A stretch of DNA of 64,000 nucleotides from Polynucleobacter sp. JS-Mosq-20-D10 (GCF_018687755.1 NZ_CP061305.1:1177099-1241098); one strand, 5' to 3'. Positions 40,849-49,790 are shown, counted from the stretch's first letter. The notes: a model not told the origin generated them from the sequence alone. Translations and numbers: made by a program.

Positions 40849-41379
40849 CTATTGGATTTGATGCACCTGATCCATTAAGCCATCAAAAATCTTTTCCATC
40901 TTCGAATTCGTTCCCCGAATACCGGCAATGACGGCAGCGGACCAGGCAAAATAATCTTGCTTACGCTGAAGATCCCAGCCTGTTGGCGGCGCGGCCAACA
41001 TATCACGCAGGTTGCAAATCTTATCAGCGAGTTTAACTAGCTTAGCTTCGTGACTAGCAAAAGGAGCATGTTCAATTTGCAAGCGTTTACGCACTTCTTT
41101 AGTAAGGGACTTATCGTCACTAACCTCCATCACGATGGCAGCGACTTTTTTACCAAATTGAGCAACTAATTCTTCTTCGGTCGTTTGTGTATCTTCAATG
41201 ACATCATGCAAGAGCGCTGCGCACAGTACATCCCAGGACATCACTCCGCCCTCGTTCACTAAAACGTTAACTAGCTCAATGGGGTGATTAATATACGGCG
41301 TAATTTGTGCATCTTTACGTCGCTGGTTTTTATGTTTCTCAGCTGAAAATGCCAGAGCATGGACAAAATGATTAATCAT
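40849..41379 (-). CDS. HD-domain (p)ppGpp hydrolase, MESH1/SAH-like
   Basis: A 176-residue single-domain protein matching the small alarmone hydrolase family. HD metal ligands H32 (YINHP), H58/D59 (LLHD) and D119 (KLADK) and the hydrolase pair E62/D63 (HDVIEDT) are all present, each offset by three from the human MESH1 positions. The C-terminus NLRDM...GW...YFAW...GTN also fits MESH1. No synthetase or ACT domain. ATG 41379 has AGGTGA upstream; a GTG at 41400 is in frame but less likely. Expected role: lowering (p)ppGpp (inference from family). Confidence 0.85.
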   Translation of the reverse strand: MINHFVHALAFSAEKHKNQRRKDAQITPYINHPIELVNVLVNEGGVMSWDVLCAALLHDVIEDTQTTEEELVAQFGKKVAAIVMEVSDDKSLTKEVRKRLQIEHAPFASHEAKLVKLADKICNLRDMLAAPPTGWDLQRKQDYFAWSAAVIAGIRGTNSKMEKIFDGLMDQVHQIQ

Positions 41380-41521
41380 GATGTCACCTATTATAGGCAC
41401 TGCAGTTGTGTTTGCCTATTCGCTCATGGACCACAAAAAACATTACTCAATACTAGCTTGCTCAATGATTGGAGGGCTTTTTATTACATTGGGTTATTGG
41501 ATAACCCAATGTAGTGAGTAA

Positions 41522-43177
41522 CTATGCATCTTTCTTAGGCTCTTTTGCCCCACTATGCTGTAAGAGTAACTTGAGCACATTACTTTGCAGCGCGGTGACA
41601 TTACTCGGATTATCGGCAAATTTACCAAGCTCCTGTTGATCCGATACGCTCACAATTTGCTGTAGTTTGGAGATGGTGATCTTGAGCTGTTCTGCAGCAA
41701 GTTCAGGATGCTTCGATAAAAACTCTAGACTCATTTCGCTTGCGGCGGCTGCCTTAGGACCCTTACTGCCCTTGGCATCTGGCGCATGCTCCACACCCAT
41801 CTCCACCTTGGCCTTTTCTAATAAGCGCGCAAGCTCTCCCTGAGATAGATGCAAACGCTTAGCCTCGGCCTCAATGAGTTCTTGTTCATCGGCTGAAATC
41901 ACACCATCTTCTAGCATGTGATAGAGCTCATTCATCATTCTTTCGCGCTCAATCCGTAGTTGATCACTCAGCGCAGATGAAAGAATCGCTGCCGGAATCG
42001 CAAAAATACCAATTCCCAAGAGCGCTATGACAATGGTAACGGCTCTACCTGCAGGGGTAATGGGAGAAATGTCACCATAACCTACGCTGGCCAAAGTAAT
42101 CACAGACCAATAAATTGCTTGGGGAATATTTTCAAACTTATCGGGCTGAGCTTCATGCTCAAAGACATAACCTAAACAGGCGGCGAGCATGACAAGTAAT
42201 AGCAAAATGAAAACCGCAGCCTTCATGACAGGCCACTCGCGTTGAATCACAGTAAATAAGGATTGAGTGGCGCCAGAATAACGCGCTAGCTTTAGTAAAC
42301 GCATCAATCTAAAGACTCGCAAGAAGCGCAAGTCAAAGAGGTGATGAAGCAGACTCTCTAAATAGAATGGCACAACTGCCATAAAATCAATAATGCTCGT
42401 TGGCCTACATGCGTATCTTAAGCGTCCTTTGAACCAAGCCTGGTACTTAGGATCCTCAGGGGCGCTATAAATCCTCATGATGTATTCTGTCGAGAAAATC
42501 ACCACTGCAATAGTATCGAGAATAATAAATTCAGAATGTAGGTGGTAACTAATACTGTGGACTGATTCAAAAATCACAGCTAGCACCGACACAATGACCC
42601 AGGTCACGATAAACATATCAAAGATGTGATGTAGGTTACCGCTGGTCGGTGTTTCATTGACTAGGGCATAAATCTTATAACGATACGATTTGTCTTTGTT
42701 CAGCTCTAAAAACTCGTTGAACGCTGGTGCCAAAGCGCGAAAGAGCTTGAGTAAACGCAATAAACGCAGGGCTCTCAGAATCCGTAAATCAGCCTCAAAG
42801 AAAGCGCTTAAGTAGAACGGTAAAATCGATACCAAATCAATGAGGGCAAATGGGCTCTTGCAGTAAGCAAGACGAGGATATTTAGCCGAACTAAAGGCAG
42901 GATCTTCTGGGGCAACATACACGCGCAAGACGTATTCAATCGAAAAGATAGCCAGCGAGACCACATCAAAAATATGAAAGAGGTGTTCCCGAGTTTCATA
43001 GAACACCGGAATATGCTCAAGTACTAAACCTGCCATATTCAGTACGATCATGTACGTAATAAAGCGCTCGAACTGGTTGCAATAATTCGCTTTAATCTGG
43101 TGATTAAAGAACAAGTCAAATACCCGCTTACGGATGTGTAAGTTCAAACTAGACAATGAAATCGACTGGAGATTCAT
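41522..43177 (-). CDS. Potassium channel with two tandem voltage-sensor domains
   Basis: A 551-residue protein with about ten predicted membrane spans. VSD1 covers residues 36-150 and VSD2 183-302; the block IFS-x-EY-x2-R-x-Y-x-APEDP recurs at 78-93 and 228-243, and PFYL at 120-123 and 270-273, a period of 150. Each S4 has six basic residues every third position (R132, R135, R138, R141, K144, R147; R284, R287, R290, R293, K296, R299). A single pore follows: S5 315-340, filter TLASVGYGD 361-369, S6 376-402. A charged helical C-terminal tail of about 150 residues is cytoplasmic. It overlaps the upstream gene by four bases. Confidence 0.85.
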   Translation of the reverse strand: MNLQSISLSSLNLHIRKRVFDLFFNHQIKANYCNQFERFITYMIVLNMAGLVLEHIPVFYETREHLFHIFDVVSLAIFSIEYVLRVYVAPEDPAFSSAKYPRLAYCKSPFALIDLVSILPFYLSAFFEADLRILRALRLLRLLKLFRALAPAFNEFLELNKDKSYRYKIYALVNETPTSGNLHHIFDMFIVTWVIVSVLAVIFESVHSISYHLHSEFIILDTIAVVIFSTEYIMRIYSAPEDPKYQAWFKGRLRYACRPTSIIDFMAVVPFYLESLLHHLFDLRFLRVFRLMRLLKLARYSGATQSLFTVIQREWPVMKAAVFILLLLVMLAACLGYVFEHEAQPDKFENIPQAIYWSVITLASVGYGDISPITPAGRAVTIVIALLGIGIFAIPAAILSSALSDQLRIERERMMNELYHMLEDGVISADEQELIEAEAKRLHLSQGELARLLEKAKVEMGVEHAPDAKGSKGPKAAAASEMSLEFLSKHPELAAEQLKITISKLQQIVSVSDQQELGKFADNPSNVTALQSNVLKLLLQHSGAKEPKKDA

Positions 43178-43737
43178 AATTTAAATTCTCCAATTCTGAT
43201 CAAGTAAAAACCGGTATCGCAAAGACTGAGGCGAATTTGTAAGCCGCTCACGAGTCTTTCCCCAGGCTCTAATGGAGATGCCCCGGGAGGACCTGCCGGA
43301 TTGGGGGTCAGTTTTTCAAAGATGAGAGCTCCACTATTGAGCAGATCTGATTTATTACATTTAGCTGTGTATGCTGGGCCAGCCGGATTTAAAAGATTGA
43401 CATAGCTCTCAAAAGGACCTTTCGCACCAAAGAGTGTCTCAACACAATTTTTCCAGTGATTTGGTTTAACGCCCTTAAGCAATTTTTCATCTTCATCAAT
43501 GGGGGTGCATACTGCAGGTTCAATGGGCTCATTGGCTTCGCTCTTGCTGGCAAGAGCCTCAAACCAGGTAATGATCTCTTCGGCATTATTTTGTGATGCC
43601 GCTACCTTTGCAGCATTTTGATAGTTCCCTATTCCGAGATAGATCACTAGAAGCACGTTAGCTAATATAGCCAAAATAAAGAAATAGTCCGAAACGCGCA
43701 TCTCTCGAAATAAAATTTGGATATTCTTGCCCAACAC
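43174..43737 (-). CDS. Single-span membrane protein coupled to the channel gene
   Basis: A 187-residue protein with one N-terminal membrane helix (about residues 18-36) and a large extracytoplasmic domain containing four cysteines (C77, C98, C127, C173) that could form two disulfides. Family not recognised. Its stop overlaps the channel start (ATGA), so the two are co-translated and it is a candidate accessory subunit. It starts at GTG 43737 or TTG 43734 after GGGAG; ATG 43701 is a third choice. Confidence 0.7.
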   Translation of the reverse strand: MLGKNIQILFREMRVSDYFFILAILANVLLVIYLGIGNYQNAAKVAASQNNAEEIITWFEALASKSEANEPIEPAVCTPIDEDEKLLKGVKPNHWKNCVETLFGAKGPFESYVNLLNPAGPAYTAKCNKSDLLNSGALIFEKLTPNPAGPPGASPLEPGERLVSGLQIRLSLCDTGFYLIRIGEFKL

Positions 43738-43761
43738 GCTCTCCCAGCTTTTCCATGATCA

Positions 43762-43785
43762 AAAAGTGGCTATATTGCCGCTTTT
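43762..43785. repeat. Inverted repeat between divergent genes
   Basis: AAAAGTGGC and GCCGCTTTT flank a TATATT loop (one G-T wobble). It sits between the start of the channel operon (minus) and a small plus-strand gene, so it looks more like an operator than a terminator. Confidence 0.35.
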
Positions 43786-43839
43786 AATTACTGTATATTC
43801 AGATTTTGAGTTAATAAGACTGTCACTCGGGGATTATCA

Positions 43840-44019
43840 ATGTTTTTCCAAACGCTACTGCAAAATTTAATCAAGAAAAAGCCAGTTAAACCAACTGAGC
43901 CTACTCAAGATTTATCCCCAATGGCTCATAACATAATGCAAAAACTGGCTGAGCACGATAAAAACAAGGGTTTATCCCCAGATGTTGCTAGTAAGTCAGA
44001 CATTCCAGGCAATAAGTAG
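43840..44019 (+). CDS. Small protein of unknown function (59 aa)
   Basis: ATG 43840 has GGGGA about seven bases upstream and runs 59 codons to TAG. The product is Lys/Pro-rich, with DLSPMAHNIMQKLAEHDKNKGLSPD in the middle, containing a short repeat DLSP/GLSP. No membrane helix. It ends 37 bases before the exonuclease gene on the same strand. Confidence 0.5.
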   Translation: MFFQTLLQNLIKKKPVKPTEPTQDLSPMAHNIMQKLAEHDKNKGLSPDVASKSDIPGNK

Positions 44020-44056
44020 ATAGCCTGGCTTTAAGCGATTCTCTTTTAAGATTTTT

Positions 44057-44713
44057 ATGCCCCAAGCCATTATTTTTGATGTTGAAGCCACCGATAAGAC
44101 GGATGCCGTCATTATTGAAGCAGCCTCTTTAGATGTCACTTCAATTAATCCATTATCCGTTGGCAACCCTTGGGTACAACGTTATAACCCAGGTAAGCCG
44201 ATTAGCTTAGGCGCACTAGCAACCCACCACATCTTGGATGAAGAATTGGTCAATTGCCCGGCTAGCAGCTCTTTTAGATTGCCTGCTGGTACCAAGTACA
44301 TCATTGGCCATAGCGTGGATTTTGACTGGGAGGCGATTGGTAAGCCCGAAGTCAAACGCATTTGCACACTAGCGCTTGCCCGAAGTCTTTGGCCTGATCT
44401 CGATAGCCATACACAAAGTGCCCTGCTCTATCACTTTGAACGCTCGACGGCCAGAGAGCAACTGCGTGATGCTCATAGTGCTTTAGCGGATGTGTGGATT
44501 TGCTCCAAGATACTTGGGCAGATTATTGAGAAGCTCAAACCCACCTCTCTAGATGCTTTATGGGAGATGTCTGAAAAGGCTCGCATTCCGACCATCATGC
44601 CTTTTGGTAAACATAAGGGTGAGCTAATTAGCCAAGTACCATCGGACTACAAGCAATGGATGCTACGCCAAGACAATGTTTCTGAATACCTTCGCAAAGC
44701 ATTGCAGACTTAA
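44057..44713 (+). CDS. DnaQ-like 3'-5' exonuclease with DUF3820 tail
   Basis: A 218-residue protein with a DEDD exonuclease domain: Exo I IIFDVEATD (D8, E10), Exo II IIGHSVDFDWEAI, Exo III RDAHSALADVWI. The C-terminus MPFGKHKGELISQVPSDYKQWML is the DUF3820 signature found in proteins once called quorum-sensing-regulated virulence factors. No strong ribosome-binding site. Substrate unknown; DNA or RNA end trimming is plausible. Confidence 0.85.
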   Translation: MPQAIIFDVEATDKTDAVIIEAASLDVTSINPLSVGNPWVQRYNPGKPISLGALATHHILDEELVNCPASSSFRLPAGTKYIIGHSVDFDWEAIGKPEVKRICTLALARSLWPDLDSHTQSALLYHFERSTAREQLRDAHSALADVWICSKILGQIIEKLKPTSLDALWEMSEKARIPTIMPFGKHKGELISQVPSDYKQWMLRQDNVSEYLRKALQT

Positions 44714-44732
44714 AGCTTCGCTTCTGACTTCC

Positions 44733-45275
44733 TTAGTGCTGCTTATGTGTTGAGGTCACTAGCTTTTCTGTATATGCAATCGCTACTGCTGAAAATACAA
44801 AGGTCATGTGAATAACGGTTTGCCACAGCAAAGTTTTTTCATCGTGCGAGGATGCATTAATAAAAGTCTTCAGTAAATGAATAGATGAAATACCAATAAT
44901 GGCGGTTGCCAACTTCACCTTGAGTACGCCTGCATTGACATGAGATAACCACTCAGGCTGATCAGGGTGATTTTCTAACTCCAAACGTGAAACGAAAGTT
45001 TCCCAGCCGCCAACGATTACCATGACTAGCAAGTTAGAGATCATCACCACATCAATCAAGCCCAACACAATGAGCATGAGCGAAGTTTCTGTCATGTTCT
45101 TTTCTGACATCATGCTAATCAGATGGGCTAACTCTAACCAAAACTGCCAAACATAAACGCCCTGAGCCACAATCAGGCCAATGTAGAGTGGCGCCTGCAA
45201 CCAGCGAGACATAAATATCCAGCGTGGCAGTGGGCGTAATTTCTTATCTATATAGGTTTGCTTGTCATCGATCAT
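44733..45275 (-). CDS. YqhA/UPF0114 family membrane protein
   Basis: A 180-residue inner-membrane protein with four predicted spans and the family sequence [44 protein letters not shown] and [17 protein letters not shown]. Function is unknown in E. coli YqhA. It converges with the exonuclease gene, 19 bases apart. Confidence 0.9.
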   Translation of the reverse strand: MIDDKQTYIDKKLRPLPRWIFMSRWLQAPLYIGLIVAQGVYVWQFWLELAHLISMMSEKNMTETSLMLIVLGLIDVVMISNLLVMVIVGGWETFVSRLELENHPDQPEWLSHVNAGVLKVKLATAIIGISSIHLLKTFINASSHDEKTLLWQTVIHMTFVFSAVAIAYTEKLVTSTHKQH

Positions 45276-45363
45276 GTTTGGATTTTATCCATATTTATGA
45301 CATTTTTATAGCCTCATTACACATATCTTGTGTAGGGGGATTCTGATGACTCTCGCCTTGACT

Positions 45364-45397
45364 GGGGAATAAGGAATCCGTGATTTCCTTATTCCCC
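45364..45397. repeat. 13-bp perfect inverted repeat
   Basis: GGGGAATAAGGAA (45364-45376) and TTCCTTATTCCCC (45385-45397) are perfectly complementary around eight bases. It lies 23 bases downstream of the 43-residue minus-strand gene. Neither strand has a proper T tract, so it may be a weak terminator, an mRNA-stabilising hairpin or a protein-binding site. Confidence 0.6.
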
Positions 45398-45420
45398 TTC
45401 TAGGCAGCTGCTGCTTTTTC

Positions 45421-45552
45421 TTACTGATACTTACGGCTAAATACTGGAGTATTGCTACGCTCATTGCGCTTCGTGTTTTTTAGTACTGCGCAGTAAGACA
45501 AAATCATGATGATTGCAAGTGAAGCGCCGTTAAAGTTATTTAATAGTTCCAT
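45421..45552 (-). CDS. Small membrane-associated protein (43 aa)
   Basis: ATG 45552 follows AGGAG at a good spacing and the frame runs 43 codons. The product has a hydrophobic segment (GASLAIIMILSYCAVL, about residues 9-24) and a basic polar C-terminus (KNTKRNERSNTPVFSRKYQ), a single-span peptide topology. Family not recognised. The rest of 45276-45712 shows only the inverted repeat at 45364-45397. Confidence 0.5.
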   Translation of the reverse strand: MELLNNFNGASLAIIMILSYCAVLKNTKRNERSNTPVFSRKYQ

Positions 45553-45712
45553 TTGTTTTCTCCTGGTGTGTATCTACGTTAATTGAGTTTTGTTTCTATG
45601 TATTCAGAATATTGGCTAACTAGCTCACAAAATGAGCCAGTAAAATTCGATTCGTTATTTGTTATTGTTTTCTTCATTTTTTATCGTTTTTGTTTGTTCT
45701 TTATGCGGTTCT

Positions 45713-47014
45713 TTAGCGCACTACCGGCAACTCATCCCACTGCGTGGTGTAGTTCGGCGACCTGTTGTTTGATCTCATTTGCCAATCTTGCTTAGTTCCA
45801 GATGCTGCGGTTTTAATGGCGGCATTACCAAAGCGGCTATTAATGGAGTCCATGGCCTTCATGAGTCCAGCGGACTTGCCTTTGACTTCCATGTCATCAA
45901 ATAGCGATTGCTGCATCGTCGGTTTATCGGCCAAGAGATTCAGAATTACTCCTGCCTTCTTGTACTTAAAGCCTGCTTTGTAGATTTGCTTCAAACCTGT
46001 TAATGCGGCGCTAGTCAGCGTTAAGGTGTTGTCACTAGGATCACTCAGAACTACTGTGATGCTTTGATGATGTTGTGGCTCAAATGGTTTGTGCGGGTTA
46101 GTTTGCACAAAGATTGTGAGCGCGCCCGTAACCGACTTCTGGCTTCTGAGCTTCTCAGCGCCTCTTGCGGCATGAGTGGCAACAGACTCAGACAACCCTT
46201 CCATTGAAGTCACTGGCTTACCAAAACTTCTTGAGGAAATAATTTGTTGTTTAGCTGGCGCCACTTCTTCTAACTGTAGGCAAGATACTCCGCGCAACTC
46301 ATAGCAAATACGCTCAATCACAACGCCAAACTGTTGACGCATGGCTTGTGGCGATATTTGCACTAGATCAAATATGCTATTGATCTTGAGCTCTTTGAGT
46401 TTCTTGGCAGTCTTCCCACCAATGCCCCACACCTCACCTACTGCTGTCTCGGCCATCCACTGATAGAGCACTGCTTTAGGCATTGAGCTGATGTCACACA
46501 CGCCAGCAAACTGTGGGTTTTTTTTAGCCAAATGATTCGCTAATTTAGCAAGAGTCTTACTAGCCCCAATACCAACGCATACCGGCAAGCCTGTAGTGTC
46601 TTTAACATCTTGCTTCATGATTTGACCCAAGCTAGTGGGATCAGCATATTGCTTGAGTACTGTCTCGATTTGCAGAAAGCTCTCATCAATGCTGTAGACC
46701 TCTAAATTGGGCGTGAACTTTCTTAAGACTTCTACTACTCTGCCACTCATATCGCCATACAAGGTGTAGTTTGATGAATAGGCTTGGATACCATGTTGCT
46801 GAGCCAGATCTTTCATCTGAAACCAAGGTGTACCCATCTTCACACCCAGCGCTTTCACTTCAGCACTACGTGCTACGGCGCAACCATCGTTATTCGATAG
46901 CACCACCATCGGTACATCTTCCAGTTTGGGAGCGAATACACGCTCGCAAGATACATAGAAATTGTTTACATCGACCAGTGCGAAGAGTTGATTGGTTTGG
47001 CCGGCTTGGTTCAT
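45713..47014 (-). CDS. umuC: DNA polymerase V catalytic subunit UmuC
   Basis: Y-family translesion polymerase of 433 residues. The N-terminal [12 protein letters not shown] and YSIDESFLQ motifs carry the catalytic acidic residues; [12 protein letters not shown] is UmuC-specific; [10 protein letters not shown] is the thumb helix-hairpin-helix. ATGA overlap with the umuD stop. Produced under SOS control from the box upstream of umuD. Confidence 0.97.
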   Translation of the reverse strand: MNQAGQTNQLFALVDVNNFYVSCERVFAPKLEDVPMVVLSNNDGCAVARSAEVKALGVKMGTPWFQMKDLAQQHGIQAYSSNYTLYGDMSGRVVEVLRKFTPNLEVYSIDESFLQIETVLKQYADPTSLGQIMKQDVKDTTGLPVCVGIGASKTLAKLANHLAKKNPQFAGVCDISSMPKAVLYQWMAETAVGEVWGIGGKTAKKLKELKINSIFDLVQISPQAMRQQFGVVIERICYELRGVSCLQLEEVAPAKQQIISSRSFGKPVTSMEGLSESVATHAARGAEKLRSQKSVTGALTIFVQTNPHKPFEPQHHQSITVVLSDPSDNTLTLTSAALTGLKQIYKAGFKYKKAGVILNLLADKPTMQQSLFDDMEVKGKSAGLMKAMDSINSRFGNAAIKTAASGTKQDWQMRSNNRSPNYTTQWDELPVVR

Positions 47015-47499
47015 GCGGACCTTCCGTTTCTACTGCTAGCGTGGCTGTACTTGCGCACCACTCCAACGACTACACCCCAAATTTGGAGTTCGCTGTTCTC
47101 ATTAAAGGTAATGGGCTCGTAATTGGAGTTCTCCGGCTGCAACTCGGTTTTGCCGCGCAATTGATACAGGCGCTTAATGGTGTACTCATCATCCACTACG
47201 GCAACCACAATGTCTTTATGTTTTGGTTTGAGGGCTTTATCGACCACCACCTTATCGCCATCACAAATACCCGCGCCCATCATCGAATCCCCTTTGACGG
47301 TAAACATGAAGGTGGCTGGCTTGTTTTGAACTAAATAGCTATTGAGATCAAGGCCTTCCTCAGCATAATCAGCCGCTGGACTCGGAAATCCTGCTGAGAT
47401 GCGGTGACTTAATAGCTTGAACTCATATGCAGAATGAACCGCTAAGACTTGTGGAGCCTGGCTTAAGGTTACTTTTGGGGAGATCATCTGAGTCGTCAT
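47011..47499 (-). CDS. umuD: SOS mutagenesis protein UmuD
   Basis: LexA-like S24 autoprotease whose cleaved form is the accessory subunit of polymerase V. From ATG 47499 it has 162 residues: cleavage site A36-G37 (ISAGFPSP), nucleophile S72 (GDSMMGAGI) and K109 (YTIKRL), each displaced by exactly 12 from E. coli UmuD G25, S60 and K97. The frame extends upstream to 47664, but the LexA box at 47511-47530 shows that ATG 47499 is the start. Confidence 0.95.
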   Translation of the reverse strand: MTTQMISPKVTLSQAPQVLAVHSAYEFKLLSHRISAGFPSPAADYAEEGLDLNSYLVQNKPATFMFTVKGDSMMGAGICDGDKVVVDKALKPKHKDIVVAVVDDEYTIKRLYQLRGKTELQPENSNYEPITFNENSELQIWGVVVGVVRKYSHASSRNGRSA

Positions 47500-47510
47500 A
47501 GTGATTAATA

Positions 47511-47530
47511 TACTGTATATCCATACAGTA
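47511..47530. promoter_or_regulatory. LexA box (SOS operator) of umuDC
   Basis: TACTGTATATCCATACAGTA has perfect CTGT-N8-ACAG half sites with TA flanks, matching the E. coli-type LexA consensus. It lies 11 bases upstream of the umuD ATG, so it also overlaps the likely promoter. Confidence 0.92.
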
Positions 47531-47695
47531 TATGTAAAAACCTTAAAAATGACTCTGTTTTTGTTGTTTTGCTGCTGATCACCCCTTTTTCTAGTCATAA
47601 ACCCCAAGTTCTTTAGCGGGGGAAGCACCACATAATGATTGTGAAGATGCATGTTCAAGCTCATGCACTAATCAGAAAATAGCAGTAGGAGACGA

Positions 47696-48763
47696 ATGAA
47701 GACTTACAAAATAGCTTCGATTCCGGGTGACGGCATTGGCAAAGAAGTCATACCTGAATGCGAGAAAGCATTAAACGCTTTAAGTAAAAAACATCCTCAG
47801 GCGACCTTTGCCTTTGAGCACTTTGATTGGGGCGGCGACTACTACCGCAAGCACGGCATCATGATGCCTCATGACGGCCTAGAACCCCTACGCTCTAAAG
47901 ATGCCATCTTGTTTGGTTCAGCTGGCGATCCTGATATTCCGGATCATATTACGCTGTGGGGTTTGCGTCTCAAAATTTGCCAAGGCTTTGATCAATATGC
48001 CAATGTGCGCCCCACTCGTATTCTTCCTGGTATTCAAACTCCCTTACGCCATTGCAAGCCGGAACAATTGGACTGGGTGATTGTGCGTGAGAACTCAGAA
48101 GGCGAGTATTCCGGGGTAGGCGGCAGAGCCCACCAAGGCCACCCGATTGAAGTGGCGTCCGATATGAGCATCATGACGCGCGTTGGCGTAGAGCGTGTAC
48201 AGCGCTTTGCATTTAAGCTCGCGCAGTCTCGCCCCCGTAAACACCTTACAGTCATTACCAAGTCCAATGCCCAGCGACACGGCATGGTGATGTGGGATGA
48301 AATCGCTCAGCTGGTAGCAAAAGATTTTCCAGATGTGACTTGGGATAAGGAACTGGTCGATGCTGCTACCGCTCGCATGGTCAATCGCCCTGAATCACTC
48401 GATACGATTGTGGCCACCAATTTGCATGCGGATGTCTTAAGTGATTTGGCGGCAGCGCTTGCCGGTAGCTTGGGCATTGCCCCCACCGCCAATCTTGATC
48501 CTGAAAGGCGCTATCCATCGATGTTTGAGCCAATTCACGGCTCAGCATTTGACATTATGGGTCAGGGTTTGGCAAATCCCATTGGTACATTTTGGTCCGC
48601 AGTCATGATGCTCGACTTCTTAGGAGAAAAGGAGCTTGGCAAGATACTCATGCATGCAATTGAAATCGTCACTGCAAATCCCCAATTACATACCCGTGAT
48701 TTAGGAGGCTCTGCAATGATGAGTGATGTGACTAATGCAGTAATTCAGGAGATATCAAAATGA
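47696..48763 (+). CDS. Tartrate dehydrogenase/decarboxylase-like enzyme (TtuC family)
   Basis: NAD-dependent beta-decarboxylating dehydrogenase of the isocitrate/isopropylmalate superfamily, 355 residues. IPGDGIGKEVIPE at the N-terminus, RENSEGEYSG, TKSNAQRHGMVMWDE and FEPIHGSAFDIMGQGLANPIG are visible. The GVGGR insertion after RENSEGEYSG is typical of tartrate dehydrogenase rather than LeuB. AGGAG precedes the start. ATGA overlap with the Bug protein gene supports uptake and oxidation of a C4 or related carboxylate. Confidence 0.87.
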   Translation: MKTYKIASIPGDGIGKEVIPECEKALNALSKKHPQATFAFEHFDWGGDYYRKHGIMMPHDGLEPLRSKDAILFGSAGDPDIPDHITLWGLRLKICQGFDQYANVRPTRILPGIQTPLRHCKPEQLDWVIVRENSEGEYSGVGGRAHQGHPIEVASDMSIMTRVGVERVQRFAFKLAQSRPRKHLTVITKSNAQRHGMVMWDEIAQLVAKDFPDVTWDKELVDAATARMVNRPESLDTIVATNLHADVLSDLAAALAGSLGIAPTANLDPERRYPSMFEPIHGSAFDIMGQGLANPIGTFWSAVMMLDFLGEKELGKILMHAIEIVTANPQLHTRDLGGSAMMSDVTNAVIQEISK

Positions 48764-49710
48764 AAGTGTTTTCACTAATGAAGTTTGCCGTACTCTCTTT
48801 CAGCTTTATCTCAGTTGTCAGTGCACAGCCATTCCCTGATAAAACCATCCAATACATCATTCCCTTTCCACCCGCCGGAGAGTCAGACTTGGTGGCACGC
48901 TATCAAGCGGATATTTCTGCCAAAAAGTTTAAGCAACCAATGGTAGTCATGAATCGCGCCGGTGCCGGTGGTGCGCTTGTCTGGAGCGCTCTCAATACCT
49001 ATCCTGCGGATGGCACTACAGTAGTCGGGGTCAATATTCCCCATACAATCTTGCAGCCATTGCAAGAAGGCATTCAGTACAAGACTGATGACATCAGCGC
49101 AATCTACTACTATCACTTCACTCCAGATGCCCTCATGGTCTCCGCTGATAGTCCTTATAAGACCTATCAAGAGCTGATTGCCGCCGCTAAAAAGGATCCC
49201 GGCAAGATCAATCTTGCTGGCTCTGCGCAATATTCTGCAAACCATATGGCAGTAGAGCGCTTAAATAAATTAGCAGGCGTGAAAATTAATTACGTTCCTT
49301 TTAAAGGTACGGGAGATTTAATTACTGCCTTAATTGGGATGCACGTAGATGGCGCCATGGGTTATCTACCCTTAGCGATTCAACAAAAATCTAAGGTCCG
49401 TACACTGGCGATTGCTACTGAAAAACGTAATCCTGCCCTACCAGATGTACCTACATTTAAAGAATTGGGTCTGAACTGGGTGGATGGTGCTTACCGCGGC
49501 GTTGCAGTACCTAAGGCTACGCCACTAGTCTTGCAACAAAAAATGTCTGATTATTTTGCACAGCTCAATGCCGATCCTGAAACGAAGAAAAAGCTAGAAG
49601 ACTCAGGCTTTGTGATTGTCGATATCCCACTCTCAAAAATGCCGGCATTTATGAAAGAGAAAATTCCTCAGGCAATGGAAGATGCAAAGAATGCTGGGAT
49701 GATTAAATAA
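48760..49710 (+). CDS. Tripartite tricarboxylate transporter binding protein (Bug family)
   Basis: Periplasmic solute-binding protein of 316 residues with signal peptide ending VVSAQ and the Bug signature YPDK-like start (PFPDKTIQYIIPFPPAGESDLVAR). The conserved VPFKGTGDLITALIGMHVDGAMG and DVPTFKELG blocks are present. No TctA/TctB membrane genes are adjacent, the normal case for orphan Bug proteins in Burkholderiales. The ligand is likely the substrate of the coupled dehydrogenase (inference). Confidence 0.9.
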   Translation: MKVFSLMKFAVLSFSFISVVSAQPFPDKTIQYIIPFPPAGESDLVARYQADISAKKFKQPMVVMNRAGAGGALVWSALNTYPADGTTVVGVNIPHTILQPLQEGIQYKTDDISAIYYYHFTPDALMVSADSPYKTYQELIAAAKKDPGKINLAGSAQYSANHMAVERLNKLAGVKINYVPFKGTGDLITALIGMHVDGAMGYLPLAIQQKSKVRTLAIATEKRNPALPDVPTFKELGLNWVDGAYRGVAVPKATPLVLQQKMSDYFAQLNADPETKKKLEDSGFVIVDIPLSKMPAFMKEKIPQAMEDAKNAGMIK

Positions 49711-49758
49711 TTACTGAGTCAGTTGATAAAGCAATATATTAATTTGTCTTCATAAAAA

Positions 49759-49790
49759 CAAAAGCTACCATGTCGGTAGCTTTTGTTTTG
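49759..49790 (+). terminator. Rho-independent terminator
   Basis: CAAAAGCTACC (49759-49769) pairs with GGTAGCTTTTG (49775-49785) around ATGTC, followed by TTTT. It ends the dehydrogenase-Bug operon and, being flanked by A runs, could also act for the convergent gene. Confidence 0.85.

Noticed and set aside
41390..41395. TATAAT on the minus strand just upstream of the alarmone hydrolase gene
   Set aside because: Used as a -10 it would place transcription start at the start codon and remove the AGGTGA site, so it is probably accidental.
45583..45795. 70-codon frame running into the end of umuC on the opposite strand
   Set aside because: Overlaps real coding sequence and begins in low-complexity T-rich DNA without ribosome-binding site.
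48034..48285. Minus-strand frames within the tartrate-dehydrogenase-like gene and similar antisense frames elsewhere
   Set aside because: They mirror conserved coding sequence on the other strand and lack independent initiation signals.
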